NCBI GenBank assembly: GCA_943372515.1
Contig: CALRYY010000011.1
Coordinates: forward strand, 1-64,000
Reading direction: 5' to 3'
DNA: 64,000 nucleotides
DNA from: RAM1 sp943372515
GTDB taxonomy: Bacteria; Pseudomonadota; Gammaproteobacteria; Burkholderiales; Burkholderiaceae_C
The notes under the pieces were generated by a model. The model worked only from the letters and a program-made list of their open reading frames with translations, was not told the origin of the DNA and searched no databases. The stretch's first letter is position 1, and every line of letters begins with the position of its first letter. Below are positions 34,198 through 42,506 of the stretch, piece after piece. A program made the translations under genes and the position numbers.

Positions 34198-35277
34198 ATG
34201 CTGAACCGAATCCTCTCCAACGACTACCCCCGCAGCAAGTTCCTGGCCGCCATCCTGGTTGTGCTGTTGCTGGGCCTGGCCTTCGCGCCGTTTATCTTCC
34301 CTGGCGTCAAGGCGCTGTCGGTGGCCGCCAAGGTGCTGGTCTTCATCGTGCTGGTGGCCAGTTTTGACCTGCTGCTGGGCTACACGGGCATCGTGAGCTT
34401 TGCCCACACCATGTTCTTTGGCATCGGGGCCTATGGCATTGCCATCACCAGCTCGCGCATGGGCGCCACCTGGGAGGCACTGGCCGTGGGGCTGGTGCTG
34501 TCACTGGCCGTGTCGTTGGTGCTGTCACTGGCGGTGGGCTTGTTCTCTTTGCGGGTGCGGGCCATCTTCTTTGCCATGATCACGCTGGCGGTGGCGGCGG
34601 CGTTCCAGACGCTGGCGTCACAGCTGTCGGACCTGACGGGTGGCGAAGACGGGCTGAGCTTCAAGCTGCCCGCGCTCTTGATGCCCAGCACGCAGTTCCT
34701 GGAGCAACCGCTGCTGGGGGTGAGCGTGGACGGCCGGCTGCTGACCTACTACCTGCTGTTCTTCACGGCACTGGGCTTGCTGCTGGCGCTGCTGCGCATC
34801 GTCAATTCCCCCTTTGGCCGCGTGCTGCAGGCCATTCGCGAAAACGAATTCCGCGCCGAGGCCATTGGCTACCGCGTGGTGGTGTACCGCACCACGTCCA
34901 GCGTGCTGTCGGCGCTGTTTGCCTGCGCTTCCGGCGCCATGCTGGCGCTCTGGCTGCGCTACAACGGGCCCGACACATCGCTCAGCTTTGAAATCATGAT
35001 CGACGTGCTGCTGATCGTGGTGATAGGCGGCATGGGCACCATGTATGGCGCGGCCATTGGCGCGGTGGTGTTCCTGGTGGCGCAAAGCTACCTGCAGGAT
35101 CTGCTCAAGCTGGGCAGTGAGGCCGCGTCCGGCATCCCCATGCTGTCGGCCTTGCTGTCGCCAGACCGCTGGCTGCTGTGGCTGGGCCTGTTGTTTGTGC
35201 TGTCGGTTTACTACTTCCCCACCGGCGTTGTGGGGCGGCTGCGTGCCGCGACTGCCAGGGATTCTTTGAAGAAATAA
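34198..35277 (+). CDS. Liv-type ABC transporter permease (LivM-like)
   Basis: The ATG at 34198 gives 359 residues (MLNRILSNDYPRSKFLAAIL); the longer frame from 34168 runs back into the repeat. About ten hydrophobic segments are seen, with the LivM signature LLLGYTGIVSFAHTMFFGIGAYG and the ATPase-docking loop AIRENEFRAEAIGYRV. It completes the channel with the LivH-like protein. A second binding-protein gene follows after 13 bases on the same strand. Confidence 0.92.
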   Translation: MLNRILSNDYPRSKFLAAILVVLLLGLAFAPFIFPGVKALSVAAKVLVFIVLVASFDLLLGYTGIVSFAHTMFFGIGAYGIAITSSRMGATWEALAVGLVLSLAVSLVLSLAVGLFSLRVRAIFFAMITLAVAAAFQTLASQLSDLTGGEDGLSFKLPALLMPSTQFLEQPLLGVSVDGRLLTYYLLFFTALGLLLALLRIVNSPFGRVLQAIRENEFRAEAIGYRVVVYRTTSSVLSALFACASGAMLALWLRYNGPDTSLSFEIMIDVLLIVVIGGMGTMYGAAIGAVVFLVAQSYLQDLLKLGSEAASGIPMLSALLSPDRWLLWLGLLFVLSVYYFPTGVVGRLRAATARDSLKK

Positions 35278-35290
35278 CTGGAGACAAGCC

Positions 35291-36436
35291 ATGACATTCT
35301 GGAAATCGTTGGGTAGATCCTTGGGAACTTGTGCGCTGGTGTCATTGGCCTTCGCCATGCCCGGTGCCCGCGCGCAGGAGATCGTGGTGGGGCAGGTGGC
35401 GCCGCTGTCGGGCGTGCTGGCCACCACCGGTGCGCAGATGGTGCTGGGCGGCCGGATCTACTTTGACCACATCAACAGCCAGGGCGGTATCCACGGCGCA
35501 AAGATCAGGCAGGTGGTGGTGGACGACGCCTACAAGGTGGACGAAACCGTGCGCCTGACCAAAGAGCTGCTGACGCGGCCCGAGGTCGTGGCGCTGTACG
35601 GCTTTGCCGGCACCGCCAACGTAGGCAAGCTGCTGGCCGATGGCGTGCTGGAGCAGGGCGGGGCGGCGCTGGTGGCCCCCTATACCGGCGGCGAGCCGCT
35701 GCGCAGTCCGTTCAACCCATGGATCTATCACGTGCGTGCCGGCTATGCCGATGAGGCCGAGCACATGGTGCAGCAGGTCACCACGCTGGGCATGAACCGT
35801 GTGGCGGTGATGTACCAGGACGACGGCTTTGGCAAGGCGGGGCTGGTGGGTGTGGAGGCGGCGCTGGCCAAGCGCGGCCTCAAGCTCACCGTGGCCGCAG
35901 GCTACGAGCGCAACACCGACAAGGTGGAAGACGCGGTGATGAAGATCAAGGCGTCTGATGCGCAGGCCATCATCATGATCTCCATCAACAAGCCCACGGC
36001 CGCGTTCATCAAGCGTTACCGCGAATCGGGCGGCGGCGCGCAGCTGTACAACATTTCGGTGGTGGACCCGGCTGAGCTCGTCAAGCTGGCCGGCCTGAAG
36101 AACGCACACGGCCTGGGCATCAGTCAGGTGGTGCCGTACCCCTACATGCCCAACCTGCCGGTGATCCGCGAATACCAGGCGCTGCTGGCCAAACACGCGC
36201 CCGGCCAGCTGGTGAACTACACGAGCTTCGAGCAGTTCCTGGGCGCCAAGGTGCTGGTGGAGGCCCTGCGCCGCGCTGGTCCCAAGCCCACGCGCGTCAA
36301 GGTGGCCCGCGCGCTGGAAACCATGGGCGCCTATGACATGGGCGGCGTGACGGTGAACTATTCACCCGAGAACCGGGTGGGTTCGCGCTATGTGGAAGTG
36401 ACCGTGATTGGCAGCACCGGCAAGCTGCTCAAGTAA
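35291..36436 (+). CDS. Liv-type ABC transporter substrate-binding protein (second copy)
   Basis: The 381-residue protein has a signal peptide (MTFWKSLGRSLGTCALV, cleavage near GARAQE) and a type I periplasmic binding fold (IVVGQVAPLSGVLATTGAQM, VVVDDAYKVDETVRLTKELL). It differs clearly from the first binding protein at 28743, so the one importer may serve two classes of solute. It lies 13 bases after the LivM-like gene and 59 bases before the alpha/beta hydrolase, all on the same strand. The ligand is unknown. Confidence 0.9.
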   Translation: MTFWKSLGRSLGTCALVSLAFAMPGARAQEIVVGQVAPLSGVLATTGAQMVLGGRIYFDHINSQGGIHGAKIRQVVVDDAYKVDETVRLTKELLTRPEVVALYGFAGTANVGKLLADGVLEQGGAALVAPYTGGEPLRSPFNPWIYHVRAGYADEAEHMVQQVTTLGMNRVAVMYQDDGFGKAGLVGVEAALAKRGLKLTVAAGYERNTDKVEDAVMKIKASDAQAIIMISINKPTAAFIKRYRESGGGAQLYNISVVDPAELVKLAGLKNAHGLGISQVVPYPYMPNLPVIREYQALLAKHAPGQLVNYTSFEQFLGAKVLVEALRRAGPKPTRVKVARALETMGAYDMGGVTVNYSPENRVGSRYVEVTVIGSTGKLLK

Positions 36437-36495
36437 CGGGCCTGCATACCGGCGACGCACCAGAACAACGACAACGGCCAAGCGGAGGTACAGCC

Positions 36496-37389
36496 ATGCC
36501 CTACACATCCAGCTACGTGACCTGTGCCGGTCGCGAAATCCATTACACCGAATGGGGCGCCCCGCATGAGCGCACCGTGATCGCCTGGCATGGCCTGGCC
36601 CGCACGGGCCGCGACATGGACGAGCTGGGCGCGCACCTGGCCGCGCGGGGCTGGCGCGTGATCTGCCCCGACACCATAGGCCGCGGCCTGAGCCAGTGGG
36701 CCGTGGACCCGCACAACGAGTACCGCCTTGCGTTTTATGCGCGCATTGCGGCCGACCTGATGGAGCGCCTGCATGTGGATGAAGCCCATTGGGTGGGTAC
36801 GTCCATGGGCGGCGCCATCGGCACCGTGTGCGCGGCGGGCCTGCTGCAGCCTCAGTTGCGCGGGCGCATCAAGAGCCTGGTGCTCAATGACAACGCGCCC
36901 CAGCTGGCAGCACCGGCGGTGGAACGCATCAAGGCCTATGCGGGCAACCCGCCGGCATTTGCCACGGTGGCCGAGCTGGAGGCGTTCTTTCGCGTGGTCT
37001 ACAAGCCCTATGGATTCCTGACCGATGCGCAGTGGCGCCGCCTGACCGAGACATCTACACGCCGACTGCCCGACGGCCGCGTCACCCCGCACTACGACCC
37101 GGCCATGGTGCGCCAGTTCATCGACCACCCCAATGACTACGACCTGTGGGAGCACTACGACGCGTTGACGATTCCCGTGCTGTGCCTGCGGGGTGAAGAC
37201 TCAGACCTGGTGTTGTCTGAAACCACGGAAGAAATGCGCCGGCGCGGGCCGGGAGTGCGGGGGTTGACCCATGTGATCGAAGTGCCCGGCTGTGGTCATG
37301 CACCCGCGCTGAACGTGCCGGCCCAGCTGGACGCCGTGTCAGGGTTTATCGAATCCGTCTGCCAGCGCGAGCTGCTGTCCAATCACTGA
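36496..37389 (+). CDS. Alpha/beta hydrolase, last gene of the depolymerase-importer cluster
   Basis: The 297-residue enzyme has no signal peptide and should be cytoplasmic. The nucleophile is Ser103 in GTSMGG, the acid is probably Asp237 in GEDSDLVL and the base is His268 in PGCGHAP; the oxyanion segment is AWHGLARTGRD. It belongs to the broad esterase/lipase group that also contains dehalogenases and C-C hydrolases, so substrate cannot be read directly. Position at the end of an operon headed by a secreted PHB depolymerase makes an intracellular hydroxybutyrate-oligomer hydrolase an attractive hypothesis. Its 3' end overlaps the convergent hemH by seven bases. Confidence 0.85.
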   Translation: MPYTSSYVTCAGREIHYTEWGAPHERTVIAWHGLARTGRDMDELGAHLAARGWRVICPDTIGRGLSQWAVDPHNEYRLAFYARIAADLMERLHVDEAHWVGTSMGGAIGTVCAAGLLQPQLRGRIKSLVLNDNAPQLAAPAVERIKAYAGNPPAFATVAELEAFFRVVYKPYGFLTDAQWRRLTETSTRRLPDGRVTPHYDPAMVRQFIDHPNDYDLWEHYDALTIPVLCLRGEDSDLVLSETTEEMRRRGPGVRGLTHVIEVPGCGHAPALNVPAQLDAVSGFIESVCQRELLSNH

Positions 37390-38486
37390 GCGGCGCCCAG
37401 CGCCAGCGCTGCCGCACGGCTGGCCGCCAAAGCGGTGCTGTCGGCGCCGCCCTGTGTGGGCCAGCCCGCCATGTGCTGTGCGGTGATGCCCGCCAGTGCG
37501 GCTATCCACGCTGCATCATCGTTCAGGCAGGGGATGTAGTTGAACACCTTGCCGCCGGCATGCAGGAACGCCTCGCGCGCTTCCATGTTGATTTCTTCCA
37601 GCGTTTCCAGGCAATCGCCGGTAAAGCCGGGGCACACCACGTCCACGCGCTGCGTGCCCGCTTGCGCCAGCGCCACCAGCGTGGGCTCGGTGTAGGGCTC
37701 CAGCCACTTGGCCTTGCCAAAGCGTGACTGGAAGGTGAGCTTGTAGCGCTCAGCGCCGATGCCCAGCTGCGCGGCCAGCAGCCGCGCGGTTTTATAGCAT
37801 TCGCAGTGGTAGGGGTCGCCCAGCTGCAAGGTGCGCTCGGGCACGCCATGAAAGCTCATCACCAGCTGGTCGGGTTGCCCGTGGGCGCTCCAGTGCGCGC
37901 GGATGGTCGCGGCCAGCGCGGCGATGTAGCCGGCATCGTCGTGGTAGCGCTGCACAAAGCGCAGCTCGGGGATGTTGCGGGTGTGGGCTGCCCAGTTGTA
38001 CACCGCGTCGCACACGCTGGCGGTGGTGGTGCCGCTGTATTGCGGATAGGCGGGCACGACCAGGATGCGGGTGGCGCCGTCGGCCTTCAGGGCGTCCAGC
38101 TCACTGGCGATGGACGGGTTGCCGTAGGTCATGGCGTAGCGCACCAGCACGTCGTGGCCGGCGGCGTTCAGCGCAGTGCCCAGCGACCGTGCCTGCCGTT
38201 CGGTCCAGACCTTCAGCGGCGAGCCTTCTGGCGTCCAGATGCTGGCGTACTTTTGTGCGGATTTGGCCGGGCGCACGCGCAGGATGATGCCGTGCAGGAT
38301 GGGCAGCCAGACGATGCGCGGGATCTCGACCACGCGCGGGTCGCTCAGGAACTGCGCCAGGTAGCGCCGCACCGCGGCAGCTGTGGGTGCGTCGGGCGTG
38401 CCCAGGTTGCACAGCAGCACACCGGTGCGGGCAGCCTGGCCATGGCGAAACTCGGGTTCATTTTTGAAGGGGGAGGGCAGGGGCAT
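37383..38486 (-). CDS. hemH: Ferrochelatase
   Basis: HemH inserts ferrous iron into protoporphyrin IX, the last step of haem synthesis. The 367-residue protein has the family segments LLCNLGTPDAPT, the active-site SFHGVPERTL with the catalytic His, and PGFTGDCLETLEEI with the acidic metal-path residues. A C-terminal extension rich in Ala (AALALGAAQ) is slightly longer than usual. It is divergent from the HAD phosphatase gene with 18 bases between start codons, so their promoters must overlap the coding regions or each other. Confidence 0.95.
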   Translation of the reverse strand: MPLPSPFKNEPEFRHGQAARTGVLLCNLGTPDAPTAAAVRRYLAQFLSDPRVVEIPRIVWLPILHGIILRVRPAKSAQKYASIWTPEGSPLKVWTERQARSLGTALNAAGHDVLVRYAMTYGNPSIASELDALKADGATRILVVPAYPQYSGTTTASVCDAVYNWAAHTRNIPELRFVQRYHDDAGYIAALAATIRAHWSAHGQPDQLVMSFHGVPERTLQLGDPYHCECYKTARLLAAQLGIGAERYKLTFQSRFGKAKWLEPYTEPTLVALAQAGTQRVDVVCPGFTGDCLETLEEINMEAREAFLHAGGKVFNYIPCLNDDAAWIAALAGITAQHMAGWPTQGGADSTALAASRAAALALGAAQ

Positions 38487-38504
38487 GAGGTATTCTCACT
38501 CACC

Positions 38505-39200
38505 ATGTTGGATATCTCCAGAGTCAAGGCCATTTCGCTGGACCTTGACGACACCCTTTGGCCGATCTGGCCCACCATCGAGCGCGCCGAAAAGGTGCTG
38601 CACGACTGGCTCAACGACCACGCCCCGATGGCCGCCGCGCTGTTCTCCAGCCCCACGGCTTTGCGCGAAATCCGCGACTACATGGGTGCCAACCGGCCTG
38701 ACCTCAAGCACGACCTGAGCGCCGTCAGGCGCGAGTCCATCCGCCTGGCGCTGTACCGGGCGGGCGAGAACCCGTTGCTGGCCGACACGGCCTTTGAAGT
38801 GTTCTTTGCCGAGCGTCAGCGCGTGGAGCTGTTTGACGACGTACTCCCGGCGCTGGCTTTTCTGGCGGCCCGCTACCCGCTGGTCAGTTTGTCCAACGGC
38901 AACGCGGACGTGAACCGGGTGGGCCTGGGCGAGTTTTTCAAGGCGTCCATCACCGCGCGTGAATTCGGCGTTGGCAAGCCGGACCCACGCATCTTTCACG
39001 CCGCCGCTGGTGCAGTGGAGGTGAACCCCGAAGATGTGCTGCACATCGGCGACGATGCCTCGCTGGATGTACTGGGCGGGCTCAACGCCGGCATGCAGAC
39101 CGCCTGGGTCAACCGCGCGGACCACCTGTGGCCGCACGACCAGCATCCTCACCTGGTCCTGACCAACCTGACCGAGTTGTGTGAGATGTTGCGGGGTTGA
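38505..39200 (+). CDS. HAD superfamily phosphatase
   Basis: The ATG at 38505 (MLDISRVKAISLDLDDTLW) gives 231 residues; the frame open from 37806 is antisense to hemH. HAD motifs are complete: nucleophile DLDDT, motif II SLSNGNAD, motif III Lys in FGVGKPDPRIF and motif IV IGDDASLDV, with an alpha-helical cap between the first two. It is likely a small-molecule phosphatase (phosphoglycolate- or nucleotidase-like). The substrate cannot be read from sequence. It starts 18 bases from the divergent hemH. Confidence 0.9.
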   Translation: MLDISRVKAISLDLDDTLWPIWPTIERAEKVLHDWLNDHAPMAAALFSSPTALREIRDYMGANRPDLKHDLSAVRRESIRLALYRAGENPLLADTAFEVFFAERQRVELFDDVLPALAFLAARYPLVSLSNGNADVNRVGLGEFFKASITAREFGVGKPDPRIFHAAAGAVEVNPEDVLHIGDDASLDVLGGLNAGMQTAWVNRADHLWPHDQHPHLVLTNLTELCEMLRG

Positions 39201-39395
39201 GTTTTACCTCACGCCTGCGTTCGTTCTTGAACAGGCGTGCGGGGTACACTGCTCCGCGGCTGTCCTCCGTCGGGCTGCGCCCGCCTCCCCCTTTATGCCG
39301 CTGCGCAGAGCACCCCACCCACCTGTTCCCGCTGGCACGGTGGAATGCCACCAGAGGCCAACCTGCGGGGCAAACCTGAACGCTAAGTTGGAAAA

Positions 39396-40235
39396 CTACA
39401 GTTTCCCCAACGCCTGCACCCGCCATGCCAGCCAGAGCTTGCGCAGCGGCGTGAGGCTCACACGCTGGTTCAGCACCTGAAAGTCGTCGCGCTCGATCTC
39501 GCGCAGCAGTGTGCGGTAGATGCTGGCCATCATGAGCCCGGCTTTTTGCTGGCGGCGGTCGGCCTCGGGCAGCAGGGCCAGGGCTTCGTCGTAATAGCGG
39601 TGGGCGCGTTCGGCCTGAAAACGCATGAGCGCCACAAAGCGGTCTGAATAGGTGCGCTTGAGGATCTCATGCGCCTTCACGTCAAACTGCTGCAGCTCGT
39701 TGACAGGCAGGTAGATACGCCCGCGCAGCGCGTCTTCGCCCACGTCGCGAATGATGTTGGTCAGCTGGAAGGCCAGGCCCAGCTTGTGCGCGTAGTCCGT
39801 CGTCTGTGGCTGGCTCTGGCCAAAGATACGCGCAGAGACCTCGCCCACGATGCCGGCCACCAGGTGGCAGTAGCGTTGCAGGCCGGGGAAGTCCAGGTAG
39901 CGAGTCTGCTCCAGGTCCATCTGGCAGCCTTCGATCACGTGCAGCAGATGGCGGGCCTCAATGCCGAAGTCAGCCGACAGTGGCATCAGCGCCTTCATGA
40001 CCGGGTGGGAGGGCTCGCCCGCGTAGGCGCGGGTGACTTCGCCCTGCCACCAGGCCAGCTTGGTGCGGGCGATGCCGGCGTCTTCCACTTCGTCGACCAC
40101 GTCGTCCACCTCGCGGCAAAAGGCATAAAACGCGGTGATGGCGGCGCGCCGCGGCTTGGGCAGGAACAAAAAGGCGTAATAAAAGCTGCTGCCCGATGCG
40201 GCGGCCTTTTGCTGAACGTACTGTTGCGGTGTCAT
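39396..40235 (-). CDS. hpnD: Presqualene diphosphate synthase-like protein (HpnD type)
   Basis: The ATG at 40235 (MTPQQYVQQKAAASGSSF) gives 279 residues. The two Asp-rich prenyl-diphosphate motifs are seen in FCREVDDVVDEVED and in NIIRDVGEDALRGRIYLP, typical of trans-isoprenyl diphosphate head-to-head synthases. YYAFLFLPKPRRAAITAFYAFC and the HAWWQGE-like segment LAWWQGEVTRAY match HpnD, which condenses two farnesyl diphosphates in bacterial squalene and hopanoid synthesis. A second synthase-family gene lies 40 bases upstream. No hpnE-like desaturase is present on either side. Confidence 0.88.
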   Translation of the reverse strand: MTPQQYVQQKAAASGSSFYYAFLFLPKPRRAAITAFYAFCREVDDVVDEVEDAGIARTKLAWWQGEVTRAYAGEPSHPVMKALMPLSADFGIEARHLLHVIEGCQMDLEQTRYLDFPGLQRYCHLVAGIVGEVSARIFGQSQPQTTDYAHKLGLAFQLTNIIRDVGEDALRGRIYLPVNELQQFDVKAHEILKRTYSDRFVALMRFQAERAHRYYDEALALLPEADRRQQKAGLMMASIYRTLLREIERDDFQVLNQRVSLTPLRKLWLAWRVQALGKL

Positions 40236-40275
40236 GCGCGTGATTGTCCCATCGGGCGCGGGCTGCCCAGCCACA

Positions 40276-41271
40276 TCAGGCGTCGCGCAGGCGCACAAAC
40301 TGGGTCTGCAACGGCCCCCGGGCGGCCAGTGTCACTGCCAGGCGAAGCAGGATGGTGCGCACCTCGCTGCGCGGCACCTTCACCCGCGTTTGCAAAGCGC
40401 CAGGGCCCGCTTGCTGCAGCAGGGCCAGCGTGCGGGTGCCTATCAGTGCCGGCAGTGCGCTGGCGGCGCGCACACGGCGATGGTGCACCGCGCCCACATA
40501 GCGCATGCCCTGGGCCAGGCGGTCACCCGCCTGCTGCAGCCAGTGGCCGTACAACCCGGCCAGCCGGGCAGGCTCGCGCACGATGTCCTGCGGCGCCAGT
40601 GCCGCCATGGCAAGGTCATCGGCCGGGAAGTAGCAACGCCCGGCAGCCAGGTCGGCGCCGGCGTCGCGCAGGATGTTGATGAGCTGCAGCCCGCTGCCGT
40701 ACGCTCGGCCCAGCGCGCGCATCTCTTCCTGGGGCAGGCTGGCAAAGCGCGGCAGATGGCGAAAGCACAGGTCGGTCCAGAACTCGCCTACGCAGCCGGC
40801 GACCAGCCAGGTGTATTCCTCCAGCTCGGCGGCCGTGGCCAACGCGCAGACCTGCGTGTCGTTGCCAAAACGCTCGATATCCAGGGACTGGCCCAGCGTG
40901 ATGTGGCGCAGCACGGTATGCACATCGCGCCGGTCTGCGTTGCCCAGTGCGTCCAGCCAGGCCAGGCACTGGGGCAGCGCCAGGATCAGTGCGCGTTCAT
41001 GCGGGTCTTGCTGCAACGCGGCAAACGAAATGGCCAGCGCGCTGATGGCGGCCCGTGCTGTGGCGTCGCCCTCTATGGCCGCACCCAGCGTGGCCAGCTT
41101 TTCACGCCGGGCAGGGGCTGCCAGCTGGGTGGTGTCGGCAATGGTGTCGGTTGCGCGCGCCAGCAGGTAAGCAGCCGCCACGGGCTCGCGCAGCGGGCGC
41201 GGCAGCAGACGGATCGACACGTAAAACGAGCGCGAAACTCCGCGCAGCAGGGTCAGTTTGTCGGCGGGCAA
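40276..41271 (-). CDS. Squalene/phytoene synthase family protein
   Basis: The 331-residue protein is a second head-to-head prenyltransferase. It starts LLRGVSRSFYVSIRLLPRPLREPV, with aspartate motifs in RATDTIADT and INILRDAGADLAAGRCYFP. The SRSF start and the ATDTIAD motif resemble squalene synthases of the eukaryotic FDFT1 type more than HpnC, whose motif is RSADDIADE. Paired with the HpnD-like gene it should act on farnesyl diphosphate to give squalene or a related C30 product for membrane lipids. The exact product and the division of labour are not shown by the sequence. Confidence 0.85.
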   Translation of the reverse strand: MPADKLTLLRGVSRSFYVSIRLLPRPLREPVAAAYLLARATDTIADTTQLAAPARREKLATLGAAIEGDATARAAISALAISFAALQQDPHERALILALPQCLAWLDALGNADRRDVHTVLRHITLGQSLDIERFGNDTQVCALATAAELEEYTWLVAGCVGEFWTDLCFRHLPRFASLPQEEMRALGRAYGSGLQLINILRDAGADLAAGRCYFPADDLAMAALAPQDIVREPARLAGLYGHWLQQAGDRLAQGMRYVGAVHHRRVRAASALPALIGTRTLALLQQAGPGALQTRVKVPRSEVRTILLRLAVTLAARGPLQTQFVRLRDA

Positions 41272-41313
41272 GGGGTGTTCTTAGTGCATGGCGTTGGGGC
41301 CAGCGATTGTCGC

Positions 41314-41342
41314 TTGACATGGATCAAGCTTTTATCTAGATT
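41314..41342 (+). promoter_or_regulatory. Sigma-70 promoter of the RND efflux operon with operator-like repeat
   Basis: TTGACA (41314-41319) and TAGATT (41337-41342) are 17 bases apart. Just downstream, TTACTAACCAGTCAGTCATTA (about 41341-41361) contains GTCAGTCA and partly symmetric TTA/TAA ends, as expected for a TetR-type operator covering the start site. No TetR gene is adjacent. Confidence 0.65.
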
Positions 41343-41395
41343 ACTAACCAGTCAGTCATTAAAAACATTCCGTGTACTTTTCCATCAGGTCTGCC

Positions 41396-42499
41396 ATGCC
41401 TAATTTGCCATTCCAGCCGTCGCTCAAGGCGGTGCTCATGACGCTGGGGGCCGCCTTGGTGCTGGCCGCCTGTTCCAAACCCGCGCCACCCGCTGAACCC
41501 GTACGGTCGGTCAAGCTGCTGACCGTGGGCACGGCGGGGTTCGAGTCAGGATACGAGTTTGCCGGCGAGGTGCGCGCGCGCGTGGAATCGCGCCTGGGCT
41601 TTCGGGTGGCGGGCAAGATCGTGCGCCGCCAGGCCGAACTGGGCCAGCGTGTGAAGGCCGGCCAGGTGCTGGCCCAGCTGGACGCGCAGGATTACAAGCT
41701 TGCGGCCGACGCCGCCCGCGCCCAGGTGGCCGCAGCCCAGACCAACCGGGACCTGGCTGCTGCCGACTACAAGCGTTTTGCCGCCCTGAAAGACCAGAAC
41801 TTCATCAGCGGTGCCGAGCTGGAGCGGCGCGACACCACGCTGAAGGCCGCGCAGGCGCAGCTGGAGCAGGCGCAGGCGCAGCTGGCATCGCAGGGCAACC
41901 AGGCGGGTTATGCCACGCTGGTGGCCGATGTGTCGGGTGTGATCACGGCGGTGGAGGCCGAGCCGGGCCAGGTCGTCACCGCTGGTACACCGGTGGTACG
42001 TATTGCGCAGGACGGGCCGCGCGATGTGGTGTTCTCGGTGCCCGAGGACAAGGTGGCCGCCATCAAGCCGGGCTCTGACGTGGCGGTGCGCCTGTGGGCT
42101 GCCAACACCAGCGTGACGGGCAAGGTCCGCGAGGTGGCGGCCAGCGCCGACCCTGTGACACGGACCTACCCCGTGAAGGTATCCCTGCCTGCGGGCGACG
42201 CAGCAGCACTGGGCGCCACGGCGTATGTGACGCCTGCTTCGCTGGGACATGCCGGCGTGCAGGTCATCAAGCTGCCCACCAGCGCGCTGCGCCAAGAGGG
42301 CAAGACAACGGCCGTGTGGGTGCTGGACAAGGCCACCATGACGGTGAAGTCGCAGCCGGTACAGATCGCCACGGCCGACGGCAACCAGGCCGTGATTGCC
42401 GCGGGCCTTACGCCGGGCATGCAGGTCGTAGCAGCCGGGGTGCACGTGCTGCAGCCAGGCCAGAAGGTGTCCGTCTACGTTGCGCCGGCAGCCAAGTGA
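41396..42499 (+). CDS. RND efflux periplasmic adaptor (membrane fusion lipoprotein)
   Basis: The ATG at 41396 gives 367 residues with a lipoprotein signal (LMTLGAALVLAAC, lipobox Cys26). The body has the adaptor order: lipoyl half GRVRA/KIVRRQAELGQRVKAGQVLAQLD, an alpha-helical hairpin (residues about 100-175, AAQTNRDLAAADYKR), the second lipoyl half (ISAVEAEPGQVV-like) and the membrane-proximal beta domain. It links the inner-membrane pump to an outer-membrane channel, which is not encoded here. The pump gene follows after seven bases. A consensus promoter lies 54 bases upstream. Confidence 0.92.
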   Translation: MPNLPFQPSLKAVLMTLGAALVLAACSKPAPPAEPVRSVKLLTVGTAGFESGYEFAGEVRARVESRLGFRVAGKIVRRQAELGQRVKAGQVLAQLDAQDYKLAADAARAQVAAAQTNRDLAAADYKRFAALKDQNFISGAELERRDTTLKAAQAQLEQAQAQLASQGNQAGYATLVADVSGVITAVEAEPGQVVTAGTPVVRIAQDGPRDVVFSVPEDKVAAIKPGSDVAVRLWAANTSVTGKVREVAASADPVTRTYPVKVSLPAGDAAALGATAYVTPASLGHAGVQVIKLPTSALRQEGKTTAVWVLDKATMTVKSQPVQIATADGNQAVIAAGLTPGMQVVAAGVHVLQPGQKVSVYVAPAAK

Positions 42500-42506
42500 G
42501 CCGCCC

